DNA from: CAWBAT01 sp963810905 | GTDB taxonomy: Bacteria > Acidobacteriota > Terriglobia > Versatilivoradales > Versatilivoraceae | DNA length: 64,000 bases | NCBI GenBank assembly: GCA_963810905.1 | Contig: CAWEPG010000002.1 | Span: 620,001-684,000 of the forward strand | Direction of reading: 5' to 3' | Shown: in pieces, positions 9,431 through 18,032 of the stretch | Layout of the letters: the number at the start of each line of letters is the position of its first letter | How positions within the stretch are numbered: position 1 is the first letter of the stretch | Program-made: the position numbers and the translations under genes | The notes under the pieces: generated by a model | The model's input: the letters and a program-made list of their open reading frames with translations, nothing else | Database searches by the model: none | Told to the model about the DNA's origin: nothing

Positions 9431-9480
9431 TGAATTTCCAAAGGTCTGCGGCTTCTTTCCCCTCCCTATGGGGACTTTAT

Positions 9481-11586
9481 CTATTTTCGCAGCTGAAGCT
9501 CAAGCACCGAAATTGAATGGGGTGGGAGGAGTAGCGTAAACTCCGGACGTAGGTCCTTCCTTTGTTCATGGGTGATTTCTACGTTAGTCACACCGAAATC
9601 GTTTCTAGCCATGAAATCCTGCGGCGCAATCTGCCAGAGTTCCCCCTTGGGGTCTACTTCGCTTTGGACGATGGCCACCTTCAACCCCATGGGTTCATTC
9701 GGGTGAAGATTAATCAAATGCAGATAGAGTTTCGCTCCATCATCTGATCGCGTCGCTGTCGCATCCAAATAGGAGATCCCTTTCCATCCTTGCTCGGGGA
9801 CATCAAACACGGGAGACTGCTGTTCTACCTTGACGAGTTCAGTGCCGGAGTGCCAGCGGTAAAGCTGCATCACCTTGCCAGACGCGGTGATGTACGAGCG
9901 CGTGCTGTCACTGCGGATTGATCCGAGGCTATTGATTAGGTGAGTCCGCATGGCGATCGGAATACGATCACCCAGTCGCATGAAGAGTTGGAGCATCCGT
10001 GCGCCAAAGATCCCGTCCCGATGGGTCAAGTTGATGTCCAGACCTGTCTTGTTCATCAGGTCGATAAATTGGTTTTGCTCAGACCGTTCCGGAGTACTAA
10101 CCGGTGGAGGGAAATCTAAGGTCAATTGGTTCCACTCATCGAAAGCAATGAGAATCTTCTTCCGGCCTTCCGTGATCCGATCCATCAGAGAGATCACTTC
10201 ACGGGCGCGCTGTTCTGCAATCGTTGGTTCTGCGACGATCGCGTTGTAAGCCATGAGCGGATTATTCCGCCATTCCGGCAGAGCGAAAAGCCCCGTAAAA
10301 TAATGATGGAGTGAGAGCAAATCGATCTGCTGCCACTCCTGCTGGAGTACGGTCTCATTCCACGCCCGGATGTTCGGGTCATGGAACATGCCCACGGCGA
10401 CGATCTGGATCGTCGGGTCCACAGCACGCATGGCTTTGGCAAACGGAGCATAGTAAGTCGCGTATCCTTCTGCGTTCATCCAACCGAGTTCGAACGATCC
10501 CCAAATCTCATTTCCGATCGTCCAGTACTTAATTCCATAAGGTTCGGGATGTCCGTTGGCCGACCGGCGAGCACCCCATGTCGTTTGAACAGATCCGTTA
10601 CAGTACTCCACCCATTGGGCTGCCATCTCCGGAGTTCCTGAACCGAAATTTGCACTGATATAAGGCTCTGCGCCGATTAAACGGCAGAAATTCATGTACT
10701 CATCGGTCCCAAAATCATCGGAGTCAATTCCGTTGTCATAACCGTTAGGCTGGCCATAAGGCAGAATGTCTTGAGGCGGTCGCCGCTCGCGAGGACCAAT
10801 CGCTTTGAGCCATTCATACGAATCACTGTAGCCGCCTCCTGGCCAGCGCATGATTGTTGGCCCCAGGTCCTTCGTGAGCTCAATGACGTCGCGCCTCATG
10901 CCACCGATGTTATCGGCCGGCATGAGCGAGACCTCGGCCACCCAGTTTTGACCCGGAGCGTCGAAAGCAAGACGGAAAATGGCCGGCCGCAAATCGCGAT
11001 CCGGTGTCAGGCGAACTTCGTATTTCTTCCATTCTCCTGCTTCCAGCCGAGCTTCGGCATGGGCGGCCGCGACACCTTCAGTCGACTCCAACCGGAACGA
11101 AACATTCCCGTTCCCCGATCGCGCCCGGATCCAGGCATAGGCCACATACTCTTTCCCACCCATCAGATCGAATCCCGTTTGGCGGATTCCCCTCCAGTTG
11201 GACTTTGTTCCGAAAGTGGAGATTCGTTGGGATGAGATTCCATCTAAAGTAATCGAGCGATCAATCACGTAGCTGACTGCATTGAGGTCTGATTCAGGTT
11301 TCCAGGGATCCGCGACATGGCTGCGGTCCGGATCAACCGGATAAAATTTTCGATTGCGTAATAATTCAGCCCACAATCCGCCATTAATGACTCGGCCGAA
11401 GTGTTCGAGGAATTGTCCGTAAATGTGGGGATCAATCTTGTGGAGTGGAATAGCCGGATTGACTCGCAAATCGGCGCGAATTTGCGCCCACCCGGACTCG
11501 GATGCTCCGAGAAACAAATAGACTGCGATCAATAGATAACCGGTATGACGCCGAAAAGTGTGAAAACGGTGTTTGTACCCTTTCAT
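9481..11586 (-). CDS. Secreted alpha-L-arabinofuranosidase, GH51
   Basis: 701 residues, longer than cytosolic GH51 (about 500) because of a signal peptide (residues 1-35, cleavage after SGWAQ) and a carbohydrate-binding-like beta-sandwich insert (about 100-225). The enzyme releases terminal L-arabinofuranose from arabinan or arabinoxylan, here probably in the periplasm or outside. The acid/base is Glu360 in YWTIGNEIWG and the nucleophile Glu484 in LIAFDEWN, followed by the C-terminal beta-sandwich. ATG 11586 has GGAGG four bases upstream. It is paralogous to the GH51 at 14123. The minus-strand GH127-like gene lies 73 bases upstream, so the two are likely one transcript. Confidence 0.95.
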   Translation of the reverse strand: MKGYKHRFHTFRRHTGYLLIAVYLFLGASESGWAQIRADLRVNPAIPLHKIDPHIYGQFLEHFGRVINGGLWAELLRNRKFYPVDPDRSHVADPWKPESDLNAVSYVIDRSITLDGISSQRISTFGTKSNWRGIRQTGFDLMGGKEYVAYAWIRARSGNGNVSFRLESTEGVAAAHAEARLEAGEWKKYEVRLTPDRDLRPAIFRLAFDAPGQNWVAEVSLMPADNIGGMRRDVIELTKDLGPTIMRWPGGGYSDSYEWLKAIGPRERRPPQDILPYGQPNGYDNGIDSDDFGTDEYMNFCRLIGAEPYISANFGSGTPEMAAQWVEYCNGSVQTTWGARRSANGHPEPYGIKYWTIGNEIWGSFELGWMNAEGYATYYAPFAKAMRAVDPTIQIVAVGMFHDPNIRAWNETVLQQEWQQIDLLSLHHYFTGLFALPEWRNNPLMAYNAIVAEPTIAEQRAREVISLMDRITEGRKKILIAFDEWNQLTLDFPPPVSTPERSEQNQFIDLMNKTGLDINLTHRDGIFGARMLQLFMRLGDRIPIAMRTHLINSLGSIRSDSTRSYITASGKVMQLYRWHSGTELVKVEQQSPVFDVPEQGWKGISYLDATATRSDDGAKLYLHLINLHPNEPMGLKVAIVQSEVDPKGELWQIAPQDFMARNDFGVTNVEITHEQRKDLRPEFTLLLPPHSISVLELQLRK

Positions 11587-11659
11587 TAGGCCTCCGATGA
11601 TGAAGTTTACTTCAATACGGTTGTTCCCCTCCCCAGAAGACCAACGCTTGTCGGACTAA

Positions 11660-13672
11660 TCACCAAACAAAAGTCTCTTCAGGCAAAAACCGCTTTACCT
11701 TCCGAAACGGCGCCTCCTCTTGACGAAAGTAGGCGCGATTGTAGAGCGCACCGATCTGCCCAGGCGGATCAATCGAAGTAACGGTGCTGCCCTTGATGGT
11801 CAACGTATAGGGGACATCTCCAATCGTCTCCTTCACCGTCCGTTCTAAGATCGGGAATGTGACGACGAACTTGTCCCCCGGAACGGCGTGGCCGCCATCC
11901 AGATAACGCCCTTGCCAATGGCAGTTTCGTTTTATGCCGTTGACTTGACAGCCCATCTCATGGCTGCCGCTCTTGATCCACTCGGGAGCACGGACCAATA
12001 CTTTTTCAGAGGGTTTTTTAATTTTCAGTTCCACTCGCCCCTGGTAAGGAATGTAACTGTATAGATCAACCCACGGGGTCGCCCGGTTGAGCAGCAGATT
12101 CACTCGCAACTGCTTTCCTTGCGACTGCACGATGCTTTCCAGCACGTAATACAATGCCCGGGCGGAATTGCCCAGGCAGCATTGCTGAATTCCAATCAAC
12201 GTGGCCCACTCATTGGCGCTCGCCCAACCGGCAAAGGCGCCGATATTCCGCTCTGCCAGCCGCTCGGCTGTTTCGTTGAATGCCACCGGCTTCACAGGCT
12301 GAGTCTTGGCCAGCTCGTCAAACCATTTCGCATCAGTCAGCTGCTGTTCCGTGAATTGGTTCCGCACCCAGCGGTCGATGTCGTCCCAATAATCTCCCAC
12401 GCCTGCGTCGGAGAGTTTGACACCCATCCCGATCATATCCGCCACTTCGCAACTCTCGCAGGTGAGGTAGCGATTATTGATGGCAAGTTCGGGGAAGAAT
12501 CCCACGAGCGTTGAACCCTGGGTCGTGGCCCACTGGAATCCGGAGTTGATGTAGTGTAGCGCCTTCTGATCCTTTACCGCCGCCGCGTACTCCAGGATGC
12601 TGATCATTCCGATGGTATGGGCGTGGAAGTGTCCGCCCAACTTGGCGTCCTTGGCTTCCGGGTAATTCCTCTTCATCCGCGTTGAGGTCATCAGGGCTTC
12701 TCGTTCCAGAGGTGAAAAAAGGAAGCGCCCTTGATCGTCATAGTACTCCGCAGGTCCCATCCCGTAGGCTACTAGTTTCGCGGCTAAGTGACGAGCAGGC
12801 TCGTACCCTGTTACCCGGTAGTATTGCGCCAGGCCCTGAATCATGCGGATGTTTCCGTAATCGACGGAGTCAAACCCAGTTGGCATCTTTGCTTGGTGAC
12901 CGTATTTTGCGTGAGGCTCGTAGGCGCCCCAGGGAACATACGCAAAGTCACCCCGGTCAACCGTTAATTCCAGCAAACGCTGAATCATCCGCTCACTCGT
13001 TTGGGTCCAGATGGGATTTTTATCACGCATGTAGTAAACAGTCATGGCCCCGATGACTCGCCCACATTTCGCCGGAGTGGTGGCCAGTTTCACCGACTCA
13101 TCTTTGGCGCTGGTGCTCTTTCCATCAGCTTTCCATACCGTTTCAAAGCTCCAGGGGTTGAGCCGGGTCCACGGGGTTCCATTGAGTATTTCGTAGACCA
13201 GTCCGTCCGATCCAACGGTCTTCAGGTTCACTTGCATCCAAGCCAAATCGACATGCGTGTTCAGATTGCTCCCTGTCGCGGCCCTCAGCAGCGGCAGCGC
13301 CTCCATGAACCCCTCGACGCTTTCCACCCAGTCATTATGGTCATGCATCATGATCGGAGGATTACGGAAAAGCTCGGCCTGCCAATAGACCTCGTAGTCT
13401 GCGTCAGGATCGGTAATCCCGGTCAGCGCATTAATCGCCAGTTCGGAGCGGCTCGCAATGTCGAGCGTATCGGGGATAGTGTCTTCATACCACTCGCCCC
13501 GGCAGGGTGGGAGTTCGAGTACGGGGATTTTCTTCTGGGGGTAATCAATCACCAGTTTCGCGCTCTTGTTCAACTTTGCCACACCGGAAGGTTTGCAGGA
13601 ATCTAAGCCTGCTGCCAAAGCAGAGCTGCCCAATGCGAGCAGCGAGCCTTTCAGAAAATTGCGTCTCTCCAT
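11660..13672 (-). CDS. Tat-exported GH127-like (DUF1680-related) beta-L-arabinofuranosidase-type protein
   Basis: 670 residues from ATG 13672; the open frame extends to 13735 but those codons precede the Tat signal. The N-terminus RRNFLKGSLLALGSSALAAG is a twin-arginine signal, and a following Cys (LDSCKP) could mark a lipoprotein. The middle and C-terminal parts recall the (alpha/alpha)6-barrel of GH127-type enzymes: CESCEVADMIGMG matches the CET-C region, and QQCCLGNSARALYY with QLRVNLLLNRA matches the CC-P-N-xAR and LYVNLY region that supplies the zinc-binding and nucleophilic Cys residues. Similarity is partial, so substrate (beta-arabinofuranosides) and even mechanism are inferred. It sits between two GH51 genes, consistent with arabinose release. 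AGG is eight bases before the start. Confidence 0.7.
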   Translation of the reverse strand: MERRNFLKGSLLALGSSALAAGLDSCKPSGVAKLNKSAKLVIDYPQKKIPVLELPPCRGEWYEDTIPDTLDIASRSELAINALTGITDPDADYEVYWQAELFRNPPIMMHDHNDWVESVEGFMEALPLLRAATGSNLNTHVDLAWMQVNLKTVGSDGLVYEILNGTPWTRLNPWSFETVWKADGKSTSAKDESVKLATTPAKCGRVIGAMTVYYMRDKNPIWTQTSERMIQRLLELTVDRGDFAYVPWGAYEPHAKYGHQAKMPTGFDSVDYGNIRMIQGLAQYYRVTGYEPARHLAAKLVAYGMGPAEYYDDQGRFLFSPLEREALMTSTRMKRNYPEAKDAKLGGHFHAHTIGMISILEYAAAVKDQKALHYINSGFQWATTQGSTLVGFFPELAINNRYLTCESCEVADMIGMGVKLSDAGVGDYWDDIDRWVRNQFTEQQLTDAKWFDELAKTQPVKPVAFNETAERLAERNIGAFAGWASANEWATLIGIQQCCLGNSARALYYVLESIVQSQGKQLRVNLLLNRATPWVDLYSYIPYQGRVELKIKKPSEKVLVRAPEWIKSGSHEMGCQVNGIKRNCHWQGRYLDGGHAVPGDKFVVTFPILERTVKETIGDVPYTLTIKGSTVTSIDPPGQIGALYNRAYFRQEEAPFRKVKRFLPEETFVW

Positions 13673-13748
13673 GATTGTTTTCCTCGCTCTTGAATTTTTA
13701 TCAAGAGCTCTTCGGCTCCGCTTTCCCATCCACAAACATAAAGAGATT

Positions 13749-13786
13749 CGGCTCCCCTCGCCCCAACGCGGGAGAGGGGAGCTGAA
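13749..13786. repeat. CTCTCCC-type dispersed palindrome (copy 2)
   Basis: CGGCTCCCCTCGCCCC / AACGCGGGAGAGGGGAGC. First of two copies in the 450-bp gap between the divergent GH127-like and second GH51 genes; nothing else is recognised in that gap. Confidence 0.8.
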
Positions 13787-13905
13787 AGCTCGAAAAAGTT
13801 TCGTGGATAGTCACTCATGAAGTCGAGATCCAGAAATTTCCACGACGGTTTCAGCAAAAACTAGTTTTGGAGATTCCTTACTTCCCACAATCCAGCCGTG
13901 TTTCA

Positions 13906-13955
13906 CTCCCCCTCACCTCCAACTCCTCTCCCGCGTTGGGGAGAGGAGAGCTGAA
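13906..13955. repeat. CTCTCCC-type dispersed palindrome (copy 3)
   Basis: CTCCCCCTCACC...CTCTCCCGCGTTGGGGAGAGG, in the opposite orientation to copy 2 and 120 bases from it, so the pair could form a larger inverted structure in the divergent promoter region. Confidence 0.8.
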
Positions 13956-14122
13956 ACTATTCTTCACGCTAGCCCCGCTCCAATTCAGGCACAGCTTGCC
14001 TGGAGGCAGTAACCCTCCTACAATTTGAGATGAGTTTACTACAAGGGGTTAGGGATTGGCAGAATCTGTAGGGAATCATCAACTCATTTATTCTTTAATC
14101 ATATCGAAAAGGAAGGCGGAAA

Positions 14123-16193
14123 ATGCACAGGCCACGAATGGCAATATTTCTTCTCTGGAATTATTCTGATGACTTTTCCGATCCAAGGGATAGCCCAGGT
14201 TCAGGCAAAGGTTCAAGTCAATACGGAAGCTCCACTGCATGCAATCAATCCGGGAATTTTCGGGCAGTTTATTGAGCATTACGGCCGTGTCGTCGAGCAT
14301 GGTGTGTGGGCTGAGCTGTTGCAGAATAGAAAATTCTACCCCTTTGACGCCGTCGGACAGATGAATGTCGCTGCGCCTTGGGTGGGCGATCCGGCAGAAA
14401 AGAATGTAAGCTATGCGATCGATCGTACTCTCTCGATCGATGGAGTTTCCTCACAGCGAATTGTGCTGTCCGGCTCATCCAATGAATGGCGAGGAGTGCA
14501 GCAGAGCGGATTTGATGTGATCGGAGGAAAGGAATACGTTGGGTACGCTTGGATTAGGGCCGATCCGGCCAATCAGATGGTTTCTTTCACCCTGGAGAAG
14601 CGGGATGGGACAATACTTGCTCGCTCAGAAACTTCTCTACAGCCAGGCGATTGGCATCGTTACGATTTCAAACTAAATCCGGTCAATGGTCTTCACCCTG
14701 CGGTTTTCCGCATCTTGTTCAATCATCCCGGAATTGTCTGGATCGGCGCCGCATCTTTGATGCCCGGGGATCATATCGAGGGACTGAGAAGAGAGGTGGT
14801 GGAACTGGCCAAGACCATGGATCCTCCTATCCTGCGTTGGCCGGGCGGCGGCTATCCGGATACTTATGATTGGCGAGTGGCGATCGGTCCGCGAGACCAT
14901 CGTCCACCCCACACCGTGGGGGTCTATGCCAATCAGGATGGCTATGATTCCCGGGTCGATCCCAGTGATTTTGGGACCGATGAGTTCATTCACTTTTGCC
15001 GATTAATCGGGGCCCAGCCTTACATTACAGTAAATTTTGGTTCGGGCAGCCCTGAACTGGCTCGCCAGTGGGTGGAATATTGTAACGGGCCCAGTAATTC
15101 GGAATGGGGTGCACGTCGTACTTCCAATGGCCACCCGGAGCCCTATCACGTGAAAATCTGGGGGGTCGGTAATGAAAGCTGGTTGAGCATTGAGCCGGGT
15201 CATTCCACGCCGGAAGGCTACGCCATGTATTTCAATCAATTTGCGGATGCGATGCGCAAAGCCGATTCCGGGCTGCAGATCGTCGCCGTCGGCGACACCC
15301 TGGATTCCACCGGAAAATGGAACGAGACGGTCGCCCGCATCAGCGGGCAACATGCCGACCTTCTCTCCATCCATTATTATTATGCACTCGGTTTCCTGTC
15401 GCCGTTTTATACCAATCATCCTGTGGAATTCTACCGATCGGTGGTGGCGGCTCCCATTTTCGTCGAGCAAACTCTGCGTGAGAGAATCGCTAAGATCGAC
15501 GCAGCAAATACCGGAACCAAGAAACTTCAGATTGCTTTGGACGAGTGGAATGAGGCGAATTTTGGTCCTGAGCCGCCGGGAACACCCAAGGATTTCTCCT
15601 TCGCTCGACTCGTGGATATGATCATCAAATACGCAGGGGACTTCAACCCGCCTCAAGAGGACGCATTATTTGCAGCGCGAATGTTTCACGTGTTCATGCG
15701 CCTCGGAGACCGGCTCCCCCTGGCCTGCAGGACTCACATGGTCAATAGTTTGGGTGCAATTCGTACCAGCAGCACGGAAGCTTATGTCACTGCCTCGGGT
15801 ACTGCTTTGCAGATCTATGGACCGCACTCAGGATCGAAGCTTCTGAAGGTGGAACAACAATCTCCCGTGTACGATGTTCCCGAAGCAGGCTGGAAGAACA
15901 TCCCATACTTGGATGCAGTCGCCACTCTTTCGGAGGATGGCCATAAGCTGTTCTTGCATCTTCTCAACCTGAACGAAGCCGAGACCATGAGCGTTCAAAT
16001 CCACCTCGTTGGCCGCTCCGTAGAGCCTGGTGGCGAACTGTGGCAAATCGCTTCCGAAAGCTTTTTGTCATTGAATAATTTCGGGGTGTCTCCGGTGAAG
16101 GTTGAACACCAGCAACTTACTAGCTTAGGTGGAAGATTCACTCAATTATTGCCCGCGCATTCGGCGACAACCTTGGAATTGACACTCAAGTAA
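14123..16193 (+). CDS. Secreted alpha-L-arabinofuranosidase, GH51 (second copy; signal peptide broken by a frameshift)
   Basis: From ATG 14169 the frame gives 674 residues with all GH51 features: acid/base Glu336 in WGVGNESWL, nucleophile Glu459 in IALDEWNEAN, and the beta-sandwich insert and C-terminal domain as in its paralogue at 9481. That start leaves half a signal peptide. ATG 14123, with GGAAGG just upstream, opens MHRPRMAIFLLW in another frame. Removing one A at 14159-14160 fuses it to IILMTFPIQGIAQ and yields a normal signal peptide, so 14123 is the likely true start. The role is release of terminal arabinofuranose outside the cytoplasm. Having two diverged paralogues suggests different linkage or substrate preferences. 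Confidence 0.9.
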
Positions 16194-16238
16194 ATTTACC
16201 CGGAGATTTGTTGAGGAATCCCGAAGGAGTAAAGTTCG

Positions 16239-16290
16239 GTCCCCCTCACCTCCGGCCCCTCTCCCGGTGGGGCGAGGGGAGAGTTAACTC
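16239..16290. repeat. CTCTCCC-type dispersed palindrome (copy 4)
   Basis: CCCCCTCACCTCCGGCCCC / CTCTCCCGGTGGGGCGAGGG, between the GH51 stop and the next start of the same orientation. Confidence 0.8.
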
Positions 16291-16454
16291 TACTTTTTAT
16301 TGCCATTTCCCGGAAGATGAGGGCCTTCCACAGATCAGAAGACCGAATGATAACGTACAAGCCTCATTCTCTCTTAGTCGGACAAAGCACCTTTAATTCA
16401 GAATGTGACTTGAAGTCAAAAAAATCAAGCCATGTCGGTCCTTCGGAGGCACCA

Positions 16455-18032
16455 ATGAAGGAATTGCGACGACGAGATTTCCTGAAACTAGCTGCCTCGG
16501 CTGCCGGAGCTACCATCCCGCCCCACGAATCCTTCTTGTTGTCGATGACTGGCGAGACCCGACAAACCAAACAGTCGGTGGCGGCGAAATACGGCTTGAT
16601 GGAATGCGCCGATTCGAAATTGCTGGCCGCCCTCTCTAGATCCCGTACAGGAATCCTGGACTGCACAGTCAATGATCAAACTCACTGTGCCGATGCGGGA
16701 CGGAGTTGGGGCACTGACACTGTCTTGAATGATTTATATTTTGGGCTATACGCTGGGCTCTTTATTGGTGGCGAGGATCAGCACGAAATATTTCGCAAGG
16801 AGTTGAGAAAAATTGCAAAACACGTGAAGACGGTTCCGGGGCATCCGCCCGTGCCTTGGTCGGTTTCGGCAGATGGCCGTACTCCGAAGTTTAATCCGGA
16901 TCCGGGCTACGATTTGGATCGCTCCGCCGAGTTTGTCTTGGAAGTTGTCAGGACCTATGAAGTCACAGGAGACCGGCAGTTCGCTTCAGACCTCTACCCA
17001 AAGTGCCTGGAAGTGATCGATTATCTTTCGGCCCGAGATTTGGATGGAGATCTTCTGCCGGAGGGACGAACACAGGAATTTCCCGGACCAATAGGCCCGG
17101 ATGGCAGCGCGTGTTCCAGCGTGACCTATATTGGAGACACTTCGGCCAACGCCTGGAAAGATTTTGGCGCTTCCTTATTTTACTATGAAGCACTTCGACG
17201 GCTCGGGATGCTCGAAAATATTCTGGGGAAGAATGCTGAAGCAAGGCGCCACCTGGAAAAGGCTGTCCATGTACGGCAGGCTATCAGAAAGATTCTGTGG
17301 AATCCCAATACGGATGGGTTTCTCGCCTGGGTGGAAAAGGATGGCACACGCCATGACGACTGGATCACAGGAAACAACCTGCATGCCGTGGCCTGCGGAC
17401 TCGCCGACCATGAACAAAGCGTTCGGATTCTTAGGAAGCTGGAGGCTCATCGCGCAGAGATCGAAGAGATTGTCCCTTGCCGAGTCCGGATAGGCATATT
17501 TAGGGAAGGGTTGTGCAGCAACCGGGCGGAATATTATTGGAATGGCGGAATCTGGACGCTGGTCGCTGCGCCGGATATGCGGGCACGTGCACTTCTGAAC
17601 GACGTCGCGGGTGCTCTGCGCGTGGCGGATCTGCTAGCGACCCGTCCCAAGGTGACCGAAGAAGGATTTTTCGAGGCTTATGACGGAAAGACAGGTGAGC
17701 CCAACAATTGCCGCGGCCTTCTGATGAATAACGGTGGATTCATCTGGGGGTTCTTTGAGGCTGTCTTAGGGATCGAGTTAGAGGGCGATAAACTTCGCTT
17801 CCGAGGATCTGTTCCCGCACGAATCACCCCAGCCAGGGCTCGTATTCATTATCGGGGCGCTGATTTCGAAGTTTTGTGGATTAGCGGAAATCCGAGTGCG
17901 CGCTTGGATGACAAAAGTATATCCATGGACAAAGATGGCTACTATCGGCTCTGCTTAACCCCTGAGCCAAGTCGAAACTATTGGGTGGAAATCGTTGTTA
18001 AGGAGCCTAACCGTGGGAAAGAATCTCAGTAA
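16455..18032 (+). CDS. Tat-exported six-hairpin (alpha/alpha)6-barrel glycosidase-like protein
   Basis: 525 residues from ATG 16455, which has GGAGG six bases upstream; the longer frame from 16317 reads through non-coding sequence. RRRDFLKLAASAAG is a twin-arginine signal. The body shows alternating helical segments with GTDTVLNDLYFGLYAG, NAWKDFGASLFYYEALRRLG and YYWNGGIWTLVA, as in six-hairpin glycosidases (GH63/GH37/GH78-like). EFVLEVVRTYEVTGD...LYPKCLEVIDYL resembles the helical core, and a short beta domain follows (about 440-515). The family number and catalytic acids cannot be fixed by eye. Its last 20 bases overlap the start of the GH13-like gene, so the two are translationally coupled and probably act on the same exported substrate. 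Confidence 0.7.
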   Translation: MKELRRRDFLKLAASAAGATIPPHESFLLSMTGETRQTKQSVAAKYGLMECADSKLLAALSRSRTGILDCTVNDQTHCADAGRSWGTDTVLNDLYFGLYAGLFIGGEDQHEIFRKELRKIAKHVKTVPGHPPVPWSVSADGRTPKFNPDPGYDLDRSAEFVLEVVRTYEVTGDRQFASDLYPKCLEVIDYLSARDLDGDLLPEGRTQEFPGPIGPDGSACSSVTYIGDTSANAWKDFGASLFYYEALRRLGMLENILGKNAEARRHLEKAVHVRQAIRKILWNPNTDGFLAWVEKDGTRHDDWITGNNLHAVACGLADHEQSVRILRKLEAHRAEIEEIVPCRVRIGIFREGLCSNRAEYYWNGGIWTLVAAPDMRARALLNDVAGALRVADLLATRPKVTEEGFFEAYDGKTGEPNNCRGLLMNNGGFIWGFFEAVLGIELEGDKLRFRGSVPARITPARARIHYRGADFEVLWISGNPSARLDDKSISMDKDGYYRLCLTPEPSRNYWVEIVVKEPNRGKESQ

